Of a stretch of 64,000 nucleotides of DNA, positions 46,161 through 56,746 are shown one piece after another (the first letter of the stretch is position 1; the number at the start of each line of letters is the position of its first letter). The notes under the pieces are model-generated. The model saw nothing but the letters and a program-made list of their open reading frames with translations. It made no database searches and was not told the DNA's origin. The position numbers and the translations under genes were made by a program. This DNA is from Flavobacterium sp. (GTDB lineage: Bacteria; Bacteroidota; Bacteroidia; Flavobacteriales; Flavobacteriaceae), in NCBI RefSeq assembly GCF_039595935.1, contig NZ_JBCNKR010000006.1, positions 1,770,001 to 1,834,000 of the forward strand, written 5' to 3'.

Positions 46161-49100
46161 TTACTTATTCATCGCGATATAATCAGAAGGCGACATTGAA
46201 AAATGTTTCTGGAAATTACGCCCGAAACTCGTCTGCGATTTATAACCCACCATTTCGGCGATTTCGTACATTTTATAATTTTCGTTTAAAAGCAGTTCAG
46301 CAGCACGTTTTAAACGAACAATATTGATCAATTCATTCGGACTCAAATTCGAAATATCTTTAATTTTTCGGTATAAAGTCGAACGACTCATGTTCATAAT
46401 TTCTGCCAAAGATTCAACGCTCAAATCAGAATCAGTAATGTTTTTCAGAATTTCCTCGTCGAGTTTTTTCAGGAACTTTTCGTCGGTTTTATTGTGCGCA
46501 ATACTTTTAATGTGCGAAAGCGGCGAACTCGCATAATAATTCATAATCTGCTTTCTGTTTTCGATTAGATTATTCACCTGAACTTTTAAATAATCCATCG
46601 AAAAAGGTTTTGCGATATACGCATCCGCACCAACTTCAAGTCCATCAATTTGTGATTTCAATGAATTTTTTGCAGTTAATAAAATAACCGGAATATGACT
46701 CGTTTCAAGATTGGTTTTAATCTCTTTACACAATGTAATTCCGTCCATAACCGGCATCGAAACATCGCTTATAACTAATTGGATATTTTCATTATGGATA
46801 ATTTTTAAGGCATTTTCTCCATTGTCAGCTTTTAGAATAGTGTAAAAAGGCGCTAACTCAGTCGTAATAAAATTCAATAAATCTTCATTGTCTTCAACAA
46901 CCAAAAGCTGTGTTTTTTCGTGTTTGTTTTCGATTTCTACAATTTCAGCTTCCGTTTCAGTTTCTTCTTTTTCGGTTTCATTATAGAACATAAATTCTTC
47001 TTCCTGACGAAGCGGAACCACCAATTCAAAAACATTCAGTTTAGTATCAGAAAGCAGTTGCAGGTTTCCGTTATGCAGCTGCGCCAGCGAATGCGCCAAA
47101 GAAAGCCCAATTCCGGTTCCCGAAGTCGTATCCATATTATCAACCCTGAAAAACGGCTCAAAAATCTTTTCTTTTAAATGAAACGGAATCAGATTTCCGT
47201 CATTTTTCACAATTAAAGTCAGTTTCTTTTCATCTCTAAAAAGCGTAATAGAAGCTTTATCTTTAGAATATTTAATCGCATTACTCATTAAATTGCTCAG
47301 GATTTTTTTGAAAGCTTCTTTATCCACAAAAGCAAAAATATCTTTATCGCCCAGTTCGAGTTCAAATTCAATTCCTCTTTCTTCAATTAACTGGCTGAAT
47401 CTCAAATGCAAATTCCGAACCATCGACAAAATATTGGCTTCCACGAAAGTGAGTTTTAAACCGCCAATTTCAGATTTTCTAAAATCTAGTAATTCGTTTA
47501 CGAGTTTTAATAATCGCGACGTATTTTTCTTCATTATAGAAAGATTCTGAGGAACTTCGGGCGATTTATGTTCCATTACCAAAAGTTTTTCCAAAGGACC
47601 TTTTATCAGTGTCAAAGGTGTTCTGATTTCGTGTGCGACATTGGTAAAAAAGTCAATTTTGGCCTGATAGATTTCTTTCTCTTTTTCGTCGTTGAGATGT
47701 TTTATTTTTCGGTTGTGTTTAATCTGCGTGAGATTTTGAGAATAGCGAATGATGTAATAAAACGAACCGCAAATCAATAGAAAATAGAAAAAATAGGCAT
47801 AAGAACTCGCCCAAAACGGAGGCAGAATCCTGATTTTGAGTTCAACTTCTTTACTCCAAACGCCAAAACTATTCAGCGATTTCACTTTAAAAACATAATC
47901 ACCAGGAGCCAGTTCCGTAAAGAAAACTTTATTGTTTCTTTCCAGATAAACCCAGTCGTTATTGACATTTTCGAGTTTATACCAATATTCTGTAAGTTCT
48001 GGTGCGGTATAATTTAGCGAAGCAAATTCTAGATTAAATGACGATTGACTATTATTAAGTTCCAATTCGTCAATATGCGAAATAGATTGTTTTATTGGCG
48101 AATCATTTTCATTGGCATCAATATCCTGATTGTTGATCTGCAGATTGGTAATAAAAATAGAAGGCGTGTATTTGTTTTTAGTGAAATTCTTTGGGTTGAA
48201 GCTGATCATTCCGTTTAAGTTTCCAAAATACATATCGCCATTTGCATCTTTAAAAGCCGATGCATAATTAAACTGATCGCTTAACAAACCATTTGCAGTT
48301 GTATAAATTTTAATGTTTTTATGATCCGGGCCAAATCTCACCAAACCTTTTGAAGTCGTAAGCCATAAATTTTTAGCATCATCTTCTAAAATAGAATACA
48401 CAACATTGCTCGGAAATCCGTTTTTGGTGGTGAATTTTTTAAAAGTTCTCGTTTTTTTATCGAATAAATTCAGTCCGTTTTCTGTTGCAAACCACAAATT
48501 TTTAAAACTATCTTCAAAAATATAATTGATAGAATTATTACTGATTCCGTTTGGATTTTTGTAATCATAAATAAAAACCTCTTTCTTTTTGGTTTTTGGA
48601 TTGTAATAAAACAAACCATCACGATAACTTCCCGCCCATAAATTGCCATCGCTGTCTTCTTTATAAGTAGTATAATGTGTCGTTTCAGGAAAAATTTTCA
48701 GAATATCAAAATTGTCATTTTGTTCATTATAAACATAAAGTCCCATTGTGGTAATTACAATAAGTTGGTTCTTTTTGGTTACATAAAATGAAAAAATAAA
48801 ATTACTATGCAGTCCGGTTGCCGGATTATTGGCACTGTAATGTTTTATTACCGTTCCTGAATTTCGGTCTAAAACATCAAGGCCATGTTCAAAAGTTCCC
48901 ACCCAGATTTTATCTTTCCTCGGCATCAAAGCGTGAATATTATAATAAGAAACGCCGCTTTTAGTTCCGTTTGGTAAATACGAAGTAAAAGTCTGCGTTT
49001 TTGGACTGAATCGGTTTAAACCCGCATCTTCAGTTCCAATCCACAAATCTCCTTTGTCATCTTTATGAATTTCGCGAACGGCACTTCCGCTGATGGAATT

Positions 49101-50111
49101 TTGTCCTTTCTGCGGGAAATATTTTTTAAACTGAGTATATTGTTTTTGATGATAATTAATGCCGCCAAAATACGTTCCCACCCAAATTCCGTTTTCCTTA
49201 TCAATCGTAATCGAATAGGCCGCATTATCAGAAATCGCATACGGATCGTTGTAATTTTTTCTCAGATTAACACTCGATTTCGATTTCAGATTGTAAACAT
49301 AAATCCCGGATTCACTGGCAATCCAGAGTTCATCATTACCTCTTTTTTTAAATTGACGAACGTAAACCGGTTTTTTAGTCGAAAATTCTAAAACAGAAGT
49401 GGTTTTATTATGAATATTGTAAAGCAAAACGCCGTCGTCCTGTGTACCAATCACAATATTATTTTTGTCTAATGCATAAATAACCGTGATCCTGAAATTA
49501 GCAGAACCAGCAGGAGGCGTAATAGCAATATTTTCAAACGAAAGATTTTCTTCAGAATAACGATAAATTTTATTTAAAGAAGAAGCCCAGATGTTTCCGT
49601 TAACATCTCTTGACATTGAAGTCGCAATAAAATATTTATTGGGATTAAAAGTTTTGGTTTCTTTTTTTGTTGTGGAGTATTTGTAAAGAATATTGCCCGA
49701 AATGAACCAAATATTTCCGTTTTTATCATGATTGATATCATTTATACGATCGTTAATTGCTTCGTTTAAAACCGTAAACTGATCTGTTTTTTTATCGTAT
49801 TGATACAAACCTTTGTCAGTTCCTACCCAAATTACACCTTTATATTCATGCAATGACTGAATATAGTTGCTTCCCAGAGTATGAATTGGGTCGGAATTGC
49901 TTCTGTAGGTTTTAAAACGGTAGCCGTCAAAACGGTTTAAACCATCTTTTGTTCCAAACCACATAAAACCATCTTCGTCCTGTAAAGAGGTCAAAACAGT
50001 GTTGTTTGAAAGCCCTTCTTCAACCTGAAAATGTTTAAAATAATATTCCTGTGCGTGAATAAAATTTATCGAAAGAATTAAAAAAAATACAAAAAGAAAG
50101 AATTTACGCAT
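46161..50111 (-). CDS. Hybrid two-component system (HTCS) sensor/AraC regulator
   Basis: The 1316-residue single-protein signalling system has a signal peptide (cleavage near IHAQ, 21). About fourteen two-component-propeller repeats (MWFGTKDGLNRFDGY, GDLWIGTEDAGLNRFSPKT) and a Y_Y_Y domain (about 693-757) form the periplasmic sensor. One membrane span follows (about 762-785). The cytoplasmic part has a kinase domain with His827 (VAHEIRTPL) and ATP-binding motifs (NLMSNAIKYS, GTGIGLSLAH), a receiver domain with Asp1116 (VISDVSMPVMDG) and a C-terminal AraC helix-turn-helix (about 1215-1312). HTCS proteins bind a breakdown product of their target glycan and activate the neighbouring SusC/SusD locus. 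It diverges from the second SusC gene, its most likely target. Confidence 0.96.
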   Translation of the reverse strand: MRKFFLFVFFLILSINFIHAQEYYFKHFQVEEGLSNNTVLTSLQDEDGFMWFGTKDGLNRFDGYRFKTYRSNSDPIHTLGSNYIQSLHEYKGVIWVGTDKGLYQYDKKTDQFTVLNEAINDRINDINHDKNGNIWFISGNILYKYSTTKKETKTFNPNKYFIATSMSRDVNGNIWASSLNKIYRYSEENLSFENIAITPPAGSANFRITVIYALDKNNIVIGTQDDGVLLYNIHNKTTSVLEFSTKKPVYVRQFKKRGNDELWIASESGIYVYNLKSKSSVNLRKNYNDPYAISDNAAYSITIDKENGIWVGTYFGGINYHQKQYTQFKKYFPQKGQNSISGSAVREIHKDDKGDLWIGTEDAGLNRFSPKTQTFTSYLPNGTKSGVSYYNIHALMPRKDKIWVGTFEHGLDVLDRNSGTVIKHYSANNPATGLHSNFIFSFYVTKKNQLIVITTMGLYVYNEQNDNFDILKIFPETTHYTTYKEDSDGNLWAGSYRDGLFYYNPKTKKKEVFIYDYKNPNGISNNSINYIFEDSFKNLWFATENGLNLFDKKTRTFKKFTTKNGFPSNVVYSILEDDAKNLWLTTSKGLVRFGPDHKNIKIYTTANGLLSDQFNYASAFKDANGDMYFGNLNGMISFNPKNFTKNKYTPSIFITNLQINNQDIDANENDSPIKQSISHIDELELNNSQSSFNLEFASLNYTAPELTEYWYKLENVNNDWVYLERNNKVFFTELAPGDYVFKVKSLNSFGVWSKEVELKIRILPPFWASSYAYFFYFLLICGSFYYIIRYSQNLTQIKHNRKIKHLNDEKEKEIYQAKIDFFTNVAHEIRTPLTLIKGPLEKLLVMEHKSPEVPQNLSIMKKNTSRLLKLVNELLDFRKSEIGGLKLTFVEANILSMVRNLHLRFSQLIEERGIEFELELGDKDIFAFVDKEAFKKILSNLMSNAIKYSKDKASITLFRDEKKLTLIVKNDGNLIPFHLKEKIFEPFFRVDNMDTTSGTGIGLSLAHSLAQLHNGNLQLLSDTKLNVFELVVPLRQEEEFMFYNETEKEETETEAEIVEIENKHEKTQLLVVEDNEDLLNFITTELAPFYTILKADNGENALKIIHNENIQLVISDVSMPVMDGITLCKEIKTNLETSHIPVILLTAKNSLKSQIDGLEVGADAYIAKPFSMDYLKVQVNNLIENRKQIMNYYASSPLSHIKSIAHNKTDEKFLKKLDEEILKNITDSDLSVESLAEIMNMSRSTLYRKIKDISNLSPNELINIVRLKRAAELLLNENYKMYEIAEMVGYKSQTSFGRNFQKHFSMSPSDYIAMNK

Positions 50112-50500
50112 ACTTCAGTTTTTTAGTTGAAAACCGTGATTTAAACAAATCGTGTCAATATTCTACAAAATGTTGCAAGTCTCGATTTTTCTGGTCTTTT
50201 TTATACAATTTGAATCATTTGAGATAGAAATTGACACAAATGAAGCATTTTATTTTGAATTAAAATCACCTATTTTGAATTTTCAAATAAATCATATTAA
50301 TAATTTTTAGGCTTAAAAAATACATAGTCTGTAAAATTAAGTTTGAAAAAATAGTTCATTAACAATTTTGAAACAAAATGAATCAATTATTAGCACTGGG
50401 CAGTTCGATTTCTGTTTTTGCCCGAATCAGAGATGATTAGAATTTTAAAAAACGATTGTAAAACCAACCAAAAAAAGAAAACTATCTAAATGACAAATCA
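50112..50500. other. Divergent regulatory region, HTCS / second SusC
   Basis: This 389-bp A/T-rich space holds both promoters. A -7-like TAAGTTTG (50338-50345) points toward SusC with a long leader of about 155 nt. No CAACCGATTG site is present, consistent with control by the HTCS rather than the LacI regulator. A weak GGGCA...TGCCC hairpin lies near 50399-50423. Confidence 0.45.
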
Positions 50501-53500
50501 ATGAAAACAAAGTTCACTCAAATTTTAAAGCAGAGATATTACCTCTTGTTTTTCTTTAGTTTATTAGTACAACAAACACACGCACAACAGCAAATAACCA
50601 TAACGGGAAAAGTGGTTTCTGCAACAGGAGAATCAATTCCGTTTGCCAATGTCGTGATTAAAGACACAAAAAATGGTGCCGTTACCGATTTTGACGGAAC
50701 CTATAAAATTACAGCAGCTTCGAGCCAGACACTGGTTTTTAGTTCACAAGGTTACAAAACAGCAGAAATTGCTATTAATAACAGAACTTCTATAAATGTT
50801 ACTTTACAGGAAGATGCCATGAAACTAGACGAAATTGTGGTAGTAGGTTATGGTTCTCAACAGAAAAAAGACCTTACCGGAGCTGTTTCTTTAGTAAAAG
50901 CAGAAGAAGTTCAGAAAAGACAAATTACAACAGTTGCAGACGGACTTCAGGGTTTAGTTACCGGAGTTAAAGTTCGCGGCGGCGGGCGTCCGGGACAGGA
51001 AGCCAATGTTGAAATTCGCGGTTTAAAAAACCTTCAAAACACAAATCCATTATACGTAATTGATGGTTTAGTAACATCTGCAAACAGAGATTTTAACCCA
51101 AATGATATCGAATCGATTCAGGTTTTAAAAGATGCATCGGCAGCAGCAATTTATGGCTCGCGTGCTGCAAATGGTGTAATCATCATTACGACTAAAAAAG
51201 GTAAAAAAGGCCCGCTTCAGGTTGAAGTTTCGGCTAAAAGCAGTTTTCAGGTTATGCCTCGTTATGATTTAATGGGAACAGAAGAGTTTGCCAAGTACAA
51301 CAATATGGCGTATGACAATGCCGGTTTTACAAGACAAAACCTAAACATGGCTGTTGACACTGACTGGCAGGATGCTGTTTTTAAAACCGGAATGATGCAG
51401 GATTATAATGCAAGTTTTTCTGGAGGAAATGAAAATTCAACATTCTTTATGTCTGGAAATTATTTTGGAAATGAAGGAACAGTTGTCGGAACTGATTTTG
51501 ACAGAATTTCATTTCGTGTAAATTCAAGCGGAACAAAAGGAATTTTCAGTATTGGAGAAAATTTAGCGATCAGTAATTCTAAAACAGATGAAATGTCTGG
51601 AAACCCAATTATTGACGTATACAGAATGACACCAACAATTCCGCTTTACGATGCTTCAAATCCGGGAGGATACGGTTATGGAAAACAAGGAGTTGCAGAT
51701 ACTTTTGGTACAAACCCTTTAGCAATTGCTGATTTTGCCAATACAACAAACGAAAATTTCAGAATTAGAGGTAATATCTGGTCTGAATTAAAATTTGCGC
51801 CATGGTTAAAATACCGTTTCAACTTTGGATATGAAACCAGTTTTGATTCTTATAAATTCATGAGAAAAAGAGGAAACTGGACATTAAATCAGCCGGAAGA
51901 TCCATCTCAAACGGATCAAAATAAAGGAAGATCACAAACCATGTTATTTGAGAATACACTGACTTTCAAAAAAGATTTTGGAAAACACGGGATAACATTT
52001 TTAGTAGGTCAGACTTTCCAAAAAGACAAATACGATCAAATTTACGGTACAAAAAGAAACCTTCCGATTAATTCAGGATCTGGACAATATTATGAGGTTT
52101 TAAACCAGGGTGATTCTCCGGTTGTTGGAGGTTTTATTAACGAAGCGGCTCTGGCTTCTTATCTAGGAAGATTAGAGTATAACTATGATAATCGTTATTT
52201 GATTAATGCCGTTCTAAGACGTGATGGATCATCAAGATTCAGCGACGCAAACAAATGGGGTAATTTCCCTTCTGTTTCTGCAGGATGGAGAGTAAGCAAC
52301 GAATCTTTCTTTAAATCAGAATTCATTAAAGATTTAAAATTAAGAGCGAGTTATGGTGAATTAGGATCTGGTAACATCGGAGAATACGAGTCAAAAAGTT
52401 TCGTTAACAATTTTGGACAAATTGTATTAGGAAATGGTCAGACTACATACCCTTCTGCAGCTCAGGTAAAATTGTCTAATTCTGATTTGAGATGGGAAAA
52501 GTTAAAACAAACCAACATTGGATTAGACCTTGGCGTTTTAAACAATGATTTACGTCTTACTGCAGATTATTTTATTGCTCGTACCGAAGATGTATTGTTT
52601 GGTTTTCCAATTTTATTGACAACAGGAAATGATGGAGGAAATCCAATTTCGAATGCAGCTACTGTAGAAAATAAAGGTTTCGAATTGGAATTAGCATACA
52701 GCAAAAAAATCAATGATTTTTCTTTTAATGCTTCTGTAAACTTCACAAAAGTAAACAACAAACTAGTTTCATTAGGAAACGGACAAAATGAAAATATTTC
52801 GGGTAACACAATCACTCGTGCAGGAAACCCTGTAGGTATGTGGTATGTATTACAAACGGATGGATTGTTCCAAAATCAACAGGAAATTGATAACTACAAA
52901 AATGCAAACGGGCAGGTAATTATGCCAAATGCGGTTCCGGGTGATATTCGTTTTAAAGATGTTAATGGAGACGGACAAATAACAAGTACAGATAAAGCTA
53001 TTGTGGGAAGCCCGTGGCCAGAATTTGAAATGGGTTTCAATGCAGGAGCAGAGTACAAAGGTTTTGATTTTTCTATGAACTGGATTGCTTCTCACGGAGC
53101 TACTGTTTATGATGGATTTAGAAGTGTTGTAGATCGTTTTGATGACAATAGTAATTACAGAGCAGGTATTCAGCCTTGGACACCTGAGAATCCAAATACA
53201 GATTTTCCTAGAGTAACAAAAGGTTCGACTTTAAATTCAAGGGGAGACAGCGACCGTTTCTTAGAAAGCGGAGATTTTATCAGATTAAAATACATTGGCT
53301 TTGGTTATAATTTACCAGGTACGATCTTAAAAAATTCTGGTATAAGCAGAGCAAGATTAACATTGTCAGCACAAAACATCATTACGATTACTAAGTATCA
53401 AGGCTTAGATCCTGAATTTACAAACAGTAATATTTTTGAAAGAGGTGTAGATAATGGTGCTTTCCCAAATCTGAAAACATATTCTTTTGGTGTTGAATTT

Positions 53501-53509
53501 AGCTTTTAA
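50501..53509 (+). CDS. SusC-family TonB-dependent transporter, second locus
   Basis: The 1002-residue protein has a signal peptide (cleavage near THAQ, 29). A carboxypeptidase-D-like domain (about 32-105: ITGKVVSATGESIPFANVVI) precedes the plug (DEIVVVGYGSQQKKDLTG, then GLKNLQNTNPLYVIDGLV and KDASAAAIYGSRAANG) and a C-terminal outer-membrane barrel ending in Phe. It imports oligosaccharides of the second locus with its SusD partner. It is clearly related to but distinct from the SusC at 31859 and is probably activated by the divergent HTCS. Confidence 0.96.
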   Translation: MKTKFTQILKQRYYLLFFFSLLVQQTHAQQQITITGKVVSATGESIPFANVVIKDTKNGAVTDFDGTYKITAASSQTLVFSSQGYKTAEIAINNRTSINVTLQEDAMKLDEIVVVGYGSQQKKDLTGAVSLVKAEEVQKRQITTVADGLQGLVTGVKVRGGGRPGQEANVEIRGLKNLQNTNPLYVIDGLVTSANRDFNPNDIESIQVLKDASAAAIYGSRAANGVIIITTKKGKKGPLQVEVSAKSSFQVMPRYDLMGTEEFAKYNNMAYDNAGFTRQNLNMAVDTDWQDAVFKTGMMQDYNASFSGGNENSTFFMSGNYFGNEGTVVGTDFDRISFRVNSSGTKGIFSIGENLAISNSKTDEMSGNPIIDVYRMTPTIPLYDASNPGGYGYGKQGVADTFGTNPLAIADFANTTNENFRIRGNIWSELKFAPWLKYRFNFGYETSFDSYKFMRKRGNWTLNQPEDPSQTDQNKGRSQTMLFENTLTFKKDFGKHGITFLVGQTFQKDKYDQIYGTKRNLPINSGSGQYYEVLNQGDSPVVGGFINEAALASYLGRLEYNYDNRYLINAVLRRDGSSRFSDANKWGNFPSVSAGWRVSNESFFKSEFIKDLKLRASYGELGSGNIGEYESKSFVNNFGQIVLGNGQTTYPSAAQVKLSNSDLRWEKLKQTNIGLDLGVLNNDLRLTADYFIARTEDVLFGFPILLTTGNDGGNPISNAATVENKGFELELAYSKKINDFSFNASVNFTKVNNKLVSLGNGQNENISGNTITRAGNPVGMWYVLQTDGLFQNQQEIDNYKNANGQVIMPNAVPGDIRFKDVNGDGQITSTDKAIVGSPWPEFEMGFNAGAEYKGFDFSMNWIASHGATVYDGFRSVVDRFDDNSNYRAGIQPWTPENPNTDFPRVTKGSTLNSRGDSDRFLESGDFIRLKYIGFGYNLPGTILKNSGISRARLTLSAQNIITITKYQGLDPEFTNSNIFERGVDNGAFPNLKTYSFGVEFSF

Positions 53510-53525
53510 TTAAAAAAACTGCGTA

Positions 53526-55049
53526 ATGAAAAAAATAATATTAGTAACAGTAGCTCTTCTGGGTCTTGTTTTTACTGCTTGTGAAAACGAATTGGATCTG
53601 AATAGCCCAAATGATATAACAGTAGACCAATATTGGAAAACTGAAAGTGATGCACAAGCCGGTGTAAACTCAATTTATGCCATGTTTTATAAAGACGGAT
53701 TATGGGCAAGATGGATTTATTTCCGTCTGGACTTAACTTCTGATGAAGGTTATAGCGTGAGCCCGTGGACAGAATTGGCAGACTGGACAAGATTCAATTA
53801 TATTAATTATAATTTCTGGGAAGGAAATGCAGTAACATGGAGAGATACTTACAAAGCTGTTTTTAGATGTAATCAGGTTTTAGCAAACGTTCCAAATATT
53901 CCATTTAAAAATGAAGATGATAAAAAGAAAATTTTAGCTCAGGCAAAATTTTTCAGAGCATTACATTACTATTATGCCGCTATTATTTGGGAGAATATTC
54001 CGTTAGTTTTAGAGCCTTCAACGCCACAGGATTTACCGCAGCAAAGAAATTTGACTGAAGTTTGGGCTCAAATTGAAAAAGATTTGAACGAGGCTTACAC
54101 CGATTTACCAGCTAAATGGGGTGATGACCAAACCGGAAGACCGGATAAAGGAGCAGTACAGGCATTTTTGGCAAAAGTTTATATGCAGCAGCACAAATGG
54201 CCAGAAGCAAAAACAGCTCTTGAATATTTGATTACAGGACCTGGAGCAAGATATAGTCTGGCTTCAAACTACAGAGACAATTTTACAGATACCCATGAAA
54301 ATAACAGCGAATCTGTTTTTGAAATTCAGTTTGGAGATCAAAGAAAAGGAGGAACCGGAGAAGATCAAAATGCAGCTGTTTCCAGTAACCGATCTCAGTT
54401 TTTTGCACCAAGAGGAATTGGATGGTCAGACGGACAAGCTCGTTTTTGGTTAGTAAATGCTTTCAAACAAGAAAAAAACAAAGACGGTAATCTGGATACC
54501 CGTTTAAGGTGGACTTTGTTTTACCCAGATTTATTGGCCGATTTTGGCGATAAAACATACGGTAAAAACTGGGAATGGAACAATGACGAAGCATGGTTTA
54601 GAAAAGGAAGCCGCGATTACTACAGAAACAATGAAGATTATTACAGCCAGGTAAACTACAGATTAGTTCGTTATGCTGATATTTTACTGCGTTATGCAGA
54701 AGTTTTGAACGAAACAGGAAATACTGCACAAGCGTATCAATATGTTGATTTAGTAAGAGCGCGTGTAAACATGAACACTTTGGCTGTTGCACATCCTGAA
54801 ATTGGAAACGATCACGATAAATTCTTAGAAAGATTAAAAACAGAAAGAGTTTTAGAATTAGCCGGAGAAAGTGTTCGCTGGGAAGATTTAAAACGCTGGG
54901 GAGATTTAGATTCTCAGGCAGCTGTTGATAAAATCGCACTTCGTGATCCTGATTTTAAAAACTTCAAAGTGGGTAAAAATGTTAGAATGCCTATTCCGCA
55001 AGTAGACGTTGATAACAATCCAAATCTGGAACAAAATCCTCAATATTAA
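53526..55049 (+). CDS. SusD-family glycan-binding lipoprotein, second locus
   Basis: The 507-residue lipoprotein (Cys19, VFTAC) opens ENELDLNSPNDITVDQYWKT. Typical SusD segments follow: LAQAKFFRALHYYYAAIIW, KGAVQAFLAKVYMQQHKW and YADILLRYAEVLNETGN, with the C-terminal ERVLELAGESVRWEDLKRWG. It begins 16 nt after SusC and is its surface partner. A strong hairpin follows the stop codon. Confidence 0.95.
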   Translation: MKKIILVTVALLGLVFTACENELDLNSPNDITVDQYWKTESDAQAGVNSIYAMFYKDGLWARWIYFRLDLTSDEGYSVSPWTELADWTRFNYINYNFWEGNAVTWRDTYKAVFRCNQVLANVPNIPFKNEDDKKKILAQAKFFRALHYYYAAIIWENIPLVLEPSTPQDLPQQRNLTEVWAQIEKDLNEAYTDLPAKWGDDQTGRPDKGAVQAFLAKVYMQQHKWPEAKTALEYLITGPGARYSLASNYRDNFTDTHENNSESVFEIQFGDQRKGGTGEDQNAAVSSNRSQFFAPRGIGWSDGQARFWLVNAFKQEKNKDGNLDTRLRWTLFYPDLLADFGDKTYGKNWEWNNDEAWFRKGSRDYYRNNEDYYSQVNYRLVRYADILLRYAEVLNETGNTAQAYQYVDLVRARVNMNTLAVAHPEIGNDHDKFLERLKTERVLELAGESVRWEDLKRWGDLDSQAAVDKIALRDPDFKNFKVGKNVRMPIPQVDVDNNPNLEQNPQY

Positions 55050-55058
55050 AAGATGTAA

Positions 55059-55088
55059 AAGGGAATCAGATTTTTTTCTGATTCCCTT
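55059..55088 (+). terminator. Hairpin after the second SusD gene
   Basis: AAGGGAATCAGA (55059-55070) pairs perfectly with TCTGATTCCCTT (55077-55088) around a short T loop. It probably reduces read-through from SusC/SusD into the enzyme genes, giving higher expression of the binding/import pair. Confidence 0.8.
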
Positions 55089-55125
55089 ATAAAAAGAACG
55101 ATTGTTCATAATAACAAAAATTGTA

Positions 55126-56298
55126 ATGAAAAAAGTAAAATTGTGTCTGACAGTAATGTTGGCAGGATTAGTATTGCTAAGCTGTAACAACAAAAAAAGT
55201 ACTTCTGAAGAAAATAAAAATGAAACCGCTGCGGTTGAAAAAAGAGAAATCTGGACAAAAGATCAGGCCAATAAATGGTATGCAGAACAGCCTTGGTTAG
55301 TAGGTTCAAATTATTATCCTAGCACAGCTATAAATCAGTTAGAGATGTGGCAGGAAGATACTTTTGATCCAAAAAGAATTGATCAGGAATTGGGCTGGGC
55401 AGAAAATTTAGGCATGAATGTAATGCGTGTTTATCTGCATGATTTATTACATCAGCAAGATCCGGAAGGGCTTTACAAACGTATGGATCAATTTTTAGAA
55501 ATCGCAGACAAACATCATATCAAAACCCTTTTCGTTTTATTTGATTCCTGCTGGGATCCATTTCCTGCCTTAGGAAAACAACGCGCTCCAAAACCGCACA
55601 CACACAATTCAGGCTGGGTGCAGAGTCCGGGACAAAAAGTACTTCAGGACAAAACACAATATCCTCGTTTAGAGAAATATGTAAAAGAAACCGTATCTCA
55701 TTTTAAAGATGACAAACGTATTCTAGGCTGGGACGTTTGGAACGAACCTGATAATATGACGGGACCATCTTACGAAAAAGTTGAAATCAAAAATAAAGTC
55801 GATTTAGTTTTACCGCTTTTGAAAGATGTTTTTGCATGGGCAAGATCAAGTAATCCTTCGCAGCCGTTAACTTCAGGAGTTTGGGTTGGAGACTGGAGCG
55901 ACGAAGCAAAAATGCAGCCAATGCACAAAATGCAGCTTGAACAATCGGATATTGTTTCTTTTCACAATTACAACACACCTCAGGATTTTGAAAAAGTAAT
56001 CAAACAATTACAGCATTACGGAAAACCAATGATTTGTACAGAATATATGGCAAGACCAAACGGAAGTACATTCGAAGGCTTTTTACCAATTGCCAGAAAA
56101 TACAATGTTGGTATGATCAACTGGGGATTTGTGGATGGAAAAACTCAAACCAAATACGCTTGGGACAGCTGGACAAAAACATACACAGCAGAACCAAAAT
56201 TATGGTTTCACGAAGTTTTACACACAGATGGAACGCCATACATAAAAGCCGAAACAGATTTTATCAAAAAAATGACTTCTGAGGCGAATAAGAAATAG
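55126..56298 (+). CDS. Clan GH-A glycoside hydrolase lipoprotein (GH5-like)
   Basis: This is a 390-residue protein from the ATG at 55126; an in-frame ATG 24 nt earlier would disrupt the signal peptide. The lipobox is VLLSC. A (beta/alpha)8 barrel follows, with acid/base Glu207 in GWDVWNEPDN and nucleophile Glu306 in MICTEYMAR. Substrate-site segments include NMNVMRVYLHDLLHQQDPEG and LFVLFDSCWDPFP. The fold and Glu pair fit GH5 or a closely related clan GH-A family, such as those often annotated as beta-xylanase or cellulase in Bacteroidetes. The specificity is not clear. It starts the enzyme set of the second locus. Confidence 0.8.
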   Translation: MKKVKLCLTVMLAGLVLLSCNNKKSTSEENKNETAAVEKREIWTKDQANKWYAEQPWLVGSNYYPSTAINQLEMWQEDTFDPKRIDQELGWAENLGMNVMRVYLHDLLHQQDPEGLYKRMDQFLEIADKHHIKTLFVLFDSCWDPFPALGKQRAPKPHTHNSGWVQSPGQKVLQDKTQYPRLEKYVKETVSHFKDDKRILGWDVWNEPDNMTGPSYEKVEIKNKVDLVLPLLKDVFAWARSSNPSQPLTSGVWVGDWSDEAKMQPMHKMQLEQSDIVSFHNYNTPQDFEKVIKQLQHYGKPMICTEYMARPNGSTFEGFLPIARKYNVGMINWGFVDGKTQTKYAWDSWTKTYTAEPKLWFHEVLHTDGTPYIKAETDFIKKMTSEANKK

Positions 56299-56340
56299 AT
56301 TGTTAGACTTCTTAGATTTTTAGAAAGTTAGATTTTTTTT

Positions 56341-56679
56341 GCCACAGATTTCACAGATTAAAATGGTTAACATTTGTGGCACAAAAATTAAACACATAGA
56401 AACATAGATTTTGAAATTATTAAAAGAATGTAAAAGAAACTAGTTTCTACACATAGTTCTCGCGTAGTTTGTCATTCCGAGGAACGAGGAATCTCCGCAA
56501 GTAACTCCGTAGCGAATTTCCAATCTTTGTAGAGTTTCTAGCGGAGATTCCTCGTTCCTCGGAATGACAAGATTGTGTAAACTATGTTTATTGATGTAAG
56601 TGAAACGCCTTTACAGGTAAAGTAAAACTATGTTTCTATGTGTTTAAAAAAATCATTTTAATCCTTTAAATCTGTGGCA
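56341..56679. repeat. Nested inverted repeats (four levels) upstream of a GH43 gene
   Basis: The outermost arms are GCCACAGATTTCACAGATTA (from 56341) and its counterpart ending at 56678. The second level is AAACACATAGAAACATAG (about 56390) facing CTATGTTTCTATGTGTTT (about 56628). The third is a weaker ACATAGTT / AACTATGT pair, and the innermost is a perfect 30-bp pair at 56469-56498 and 56541-56570 containing CCGAGGAACGAGGAATC. All arms face each other around one centre, so the whole 340 bp could fold as one long stem. Further copies of ATCAGTTTAATCCGTGGGCAA-like words run to 56727. Confidence 0.85.
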
Positions 56680-56746
56680 AAAAAACAACCCGCGGAAACC
56701 TGTTTCATCAGTTTAATCCGTGGGCAAAAAACTAAAACGAACAGCA

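Noticed and set aside
46118..46327. Short reading frame across the end of the hybrid sensor gene
   Set aside because: It is an antisense shadow of the AraC domain plus repeat sequence.
56720..56746. GTG start for the GH43-like gene
   Set aside because: It lies in repeat DNA, and the signal peptide begins at the ATG at 56747.
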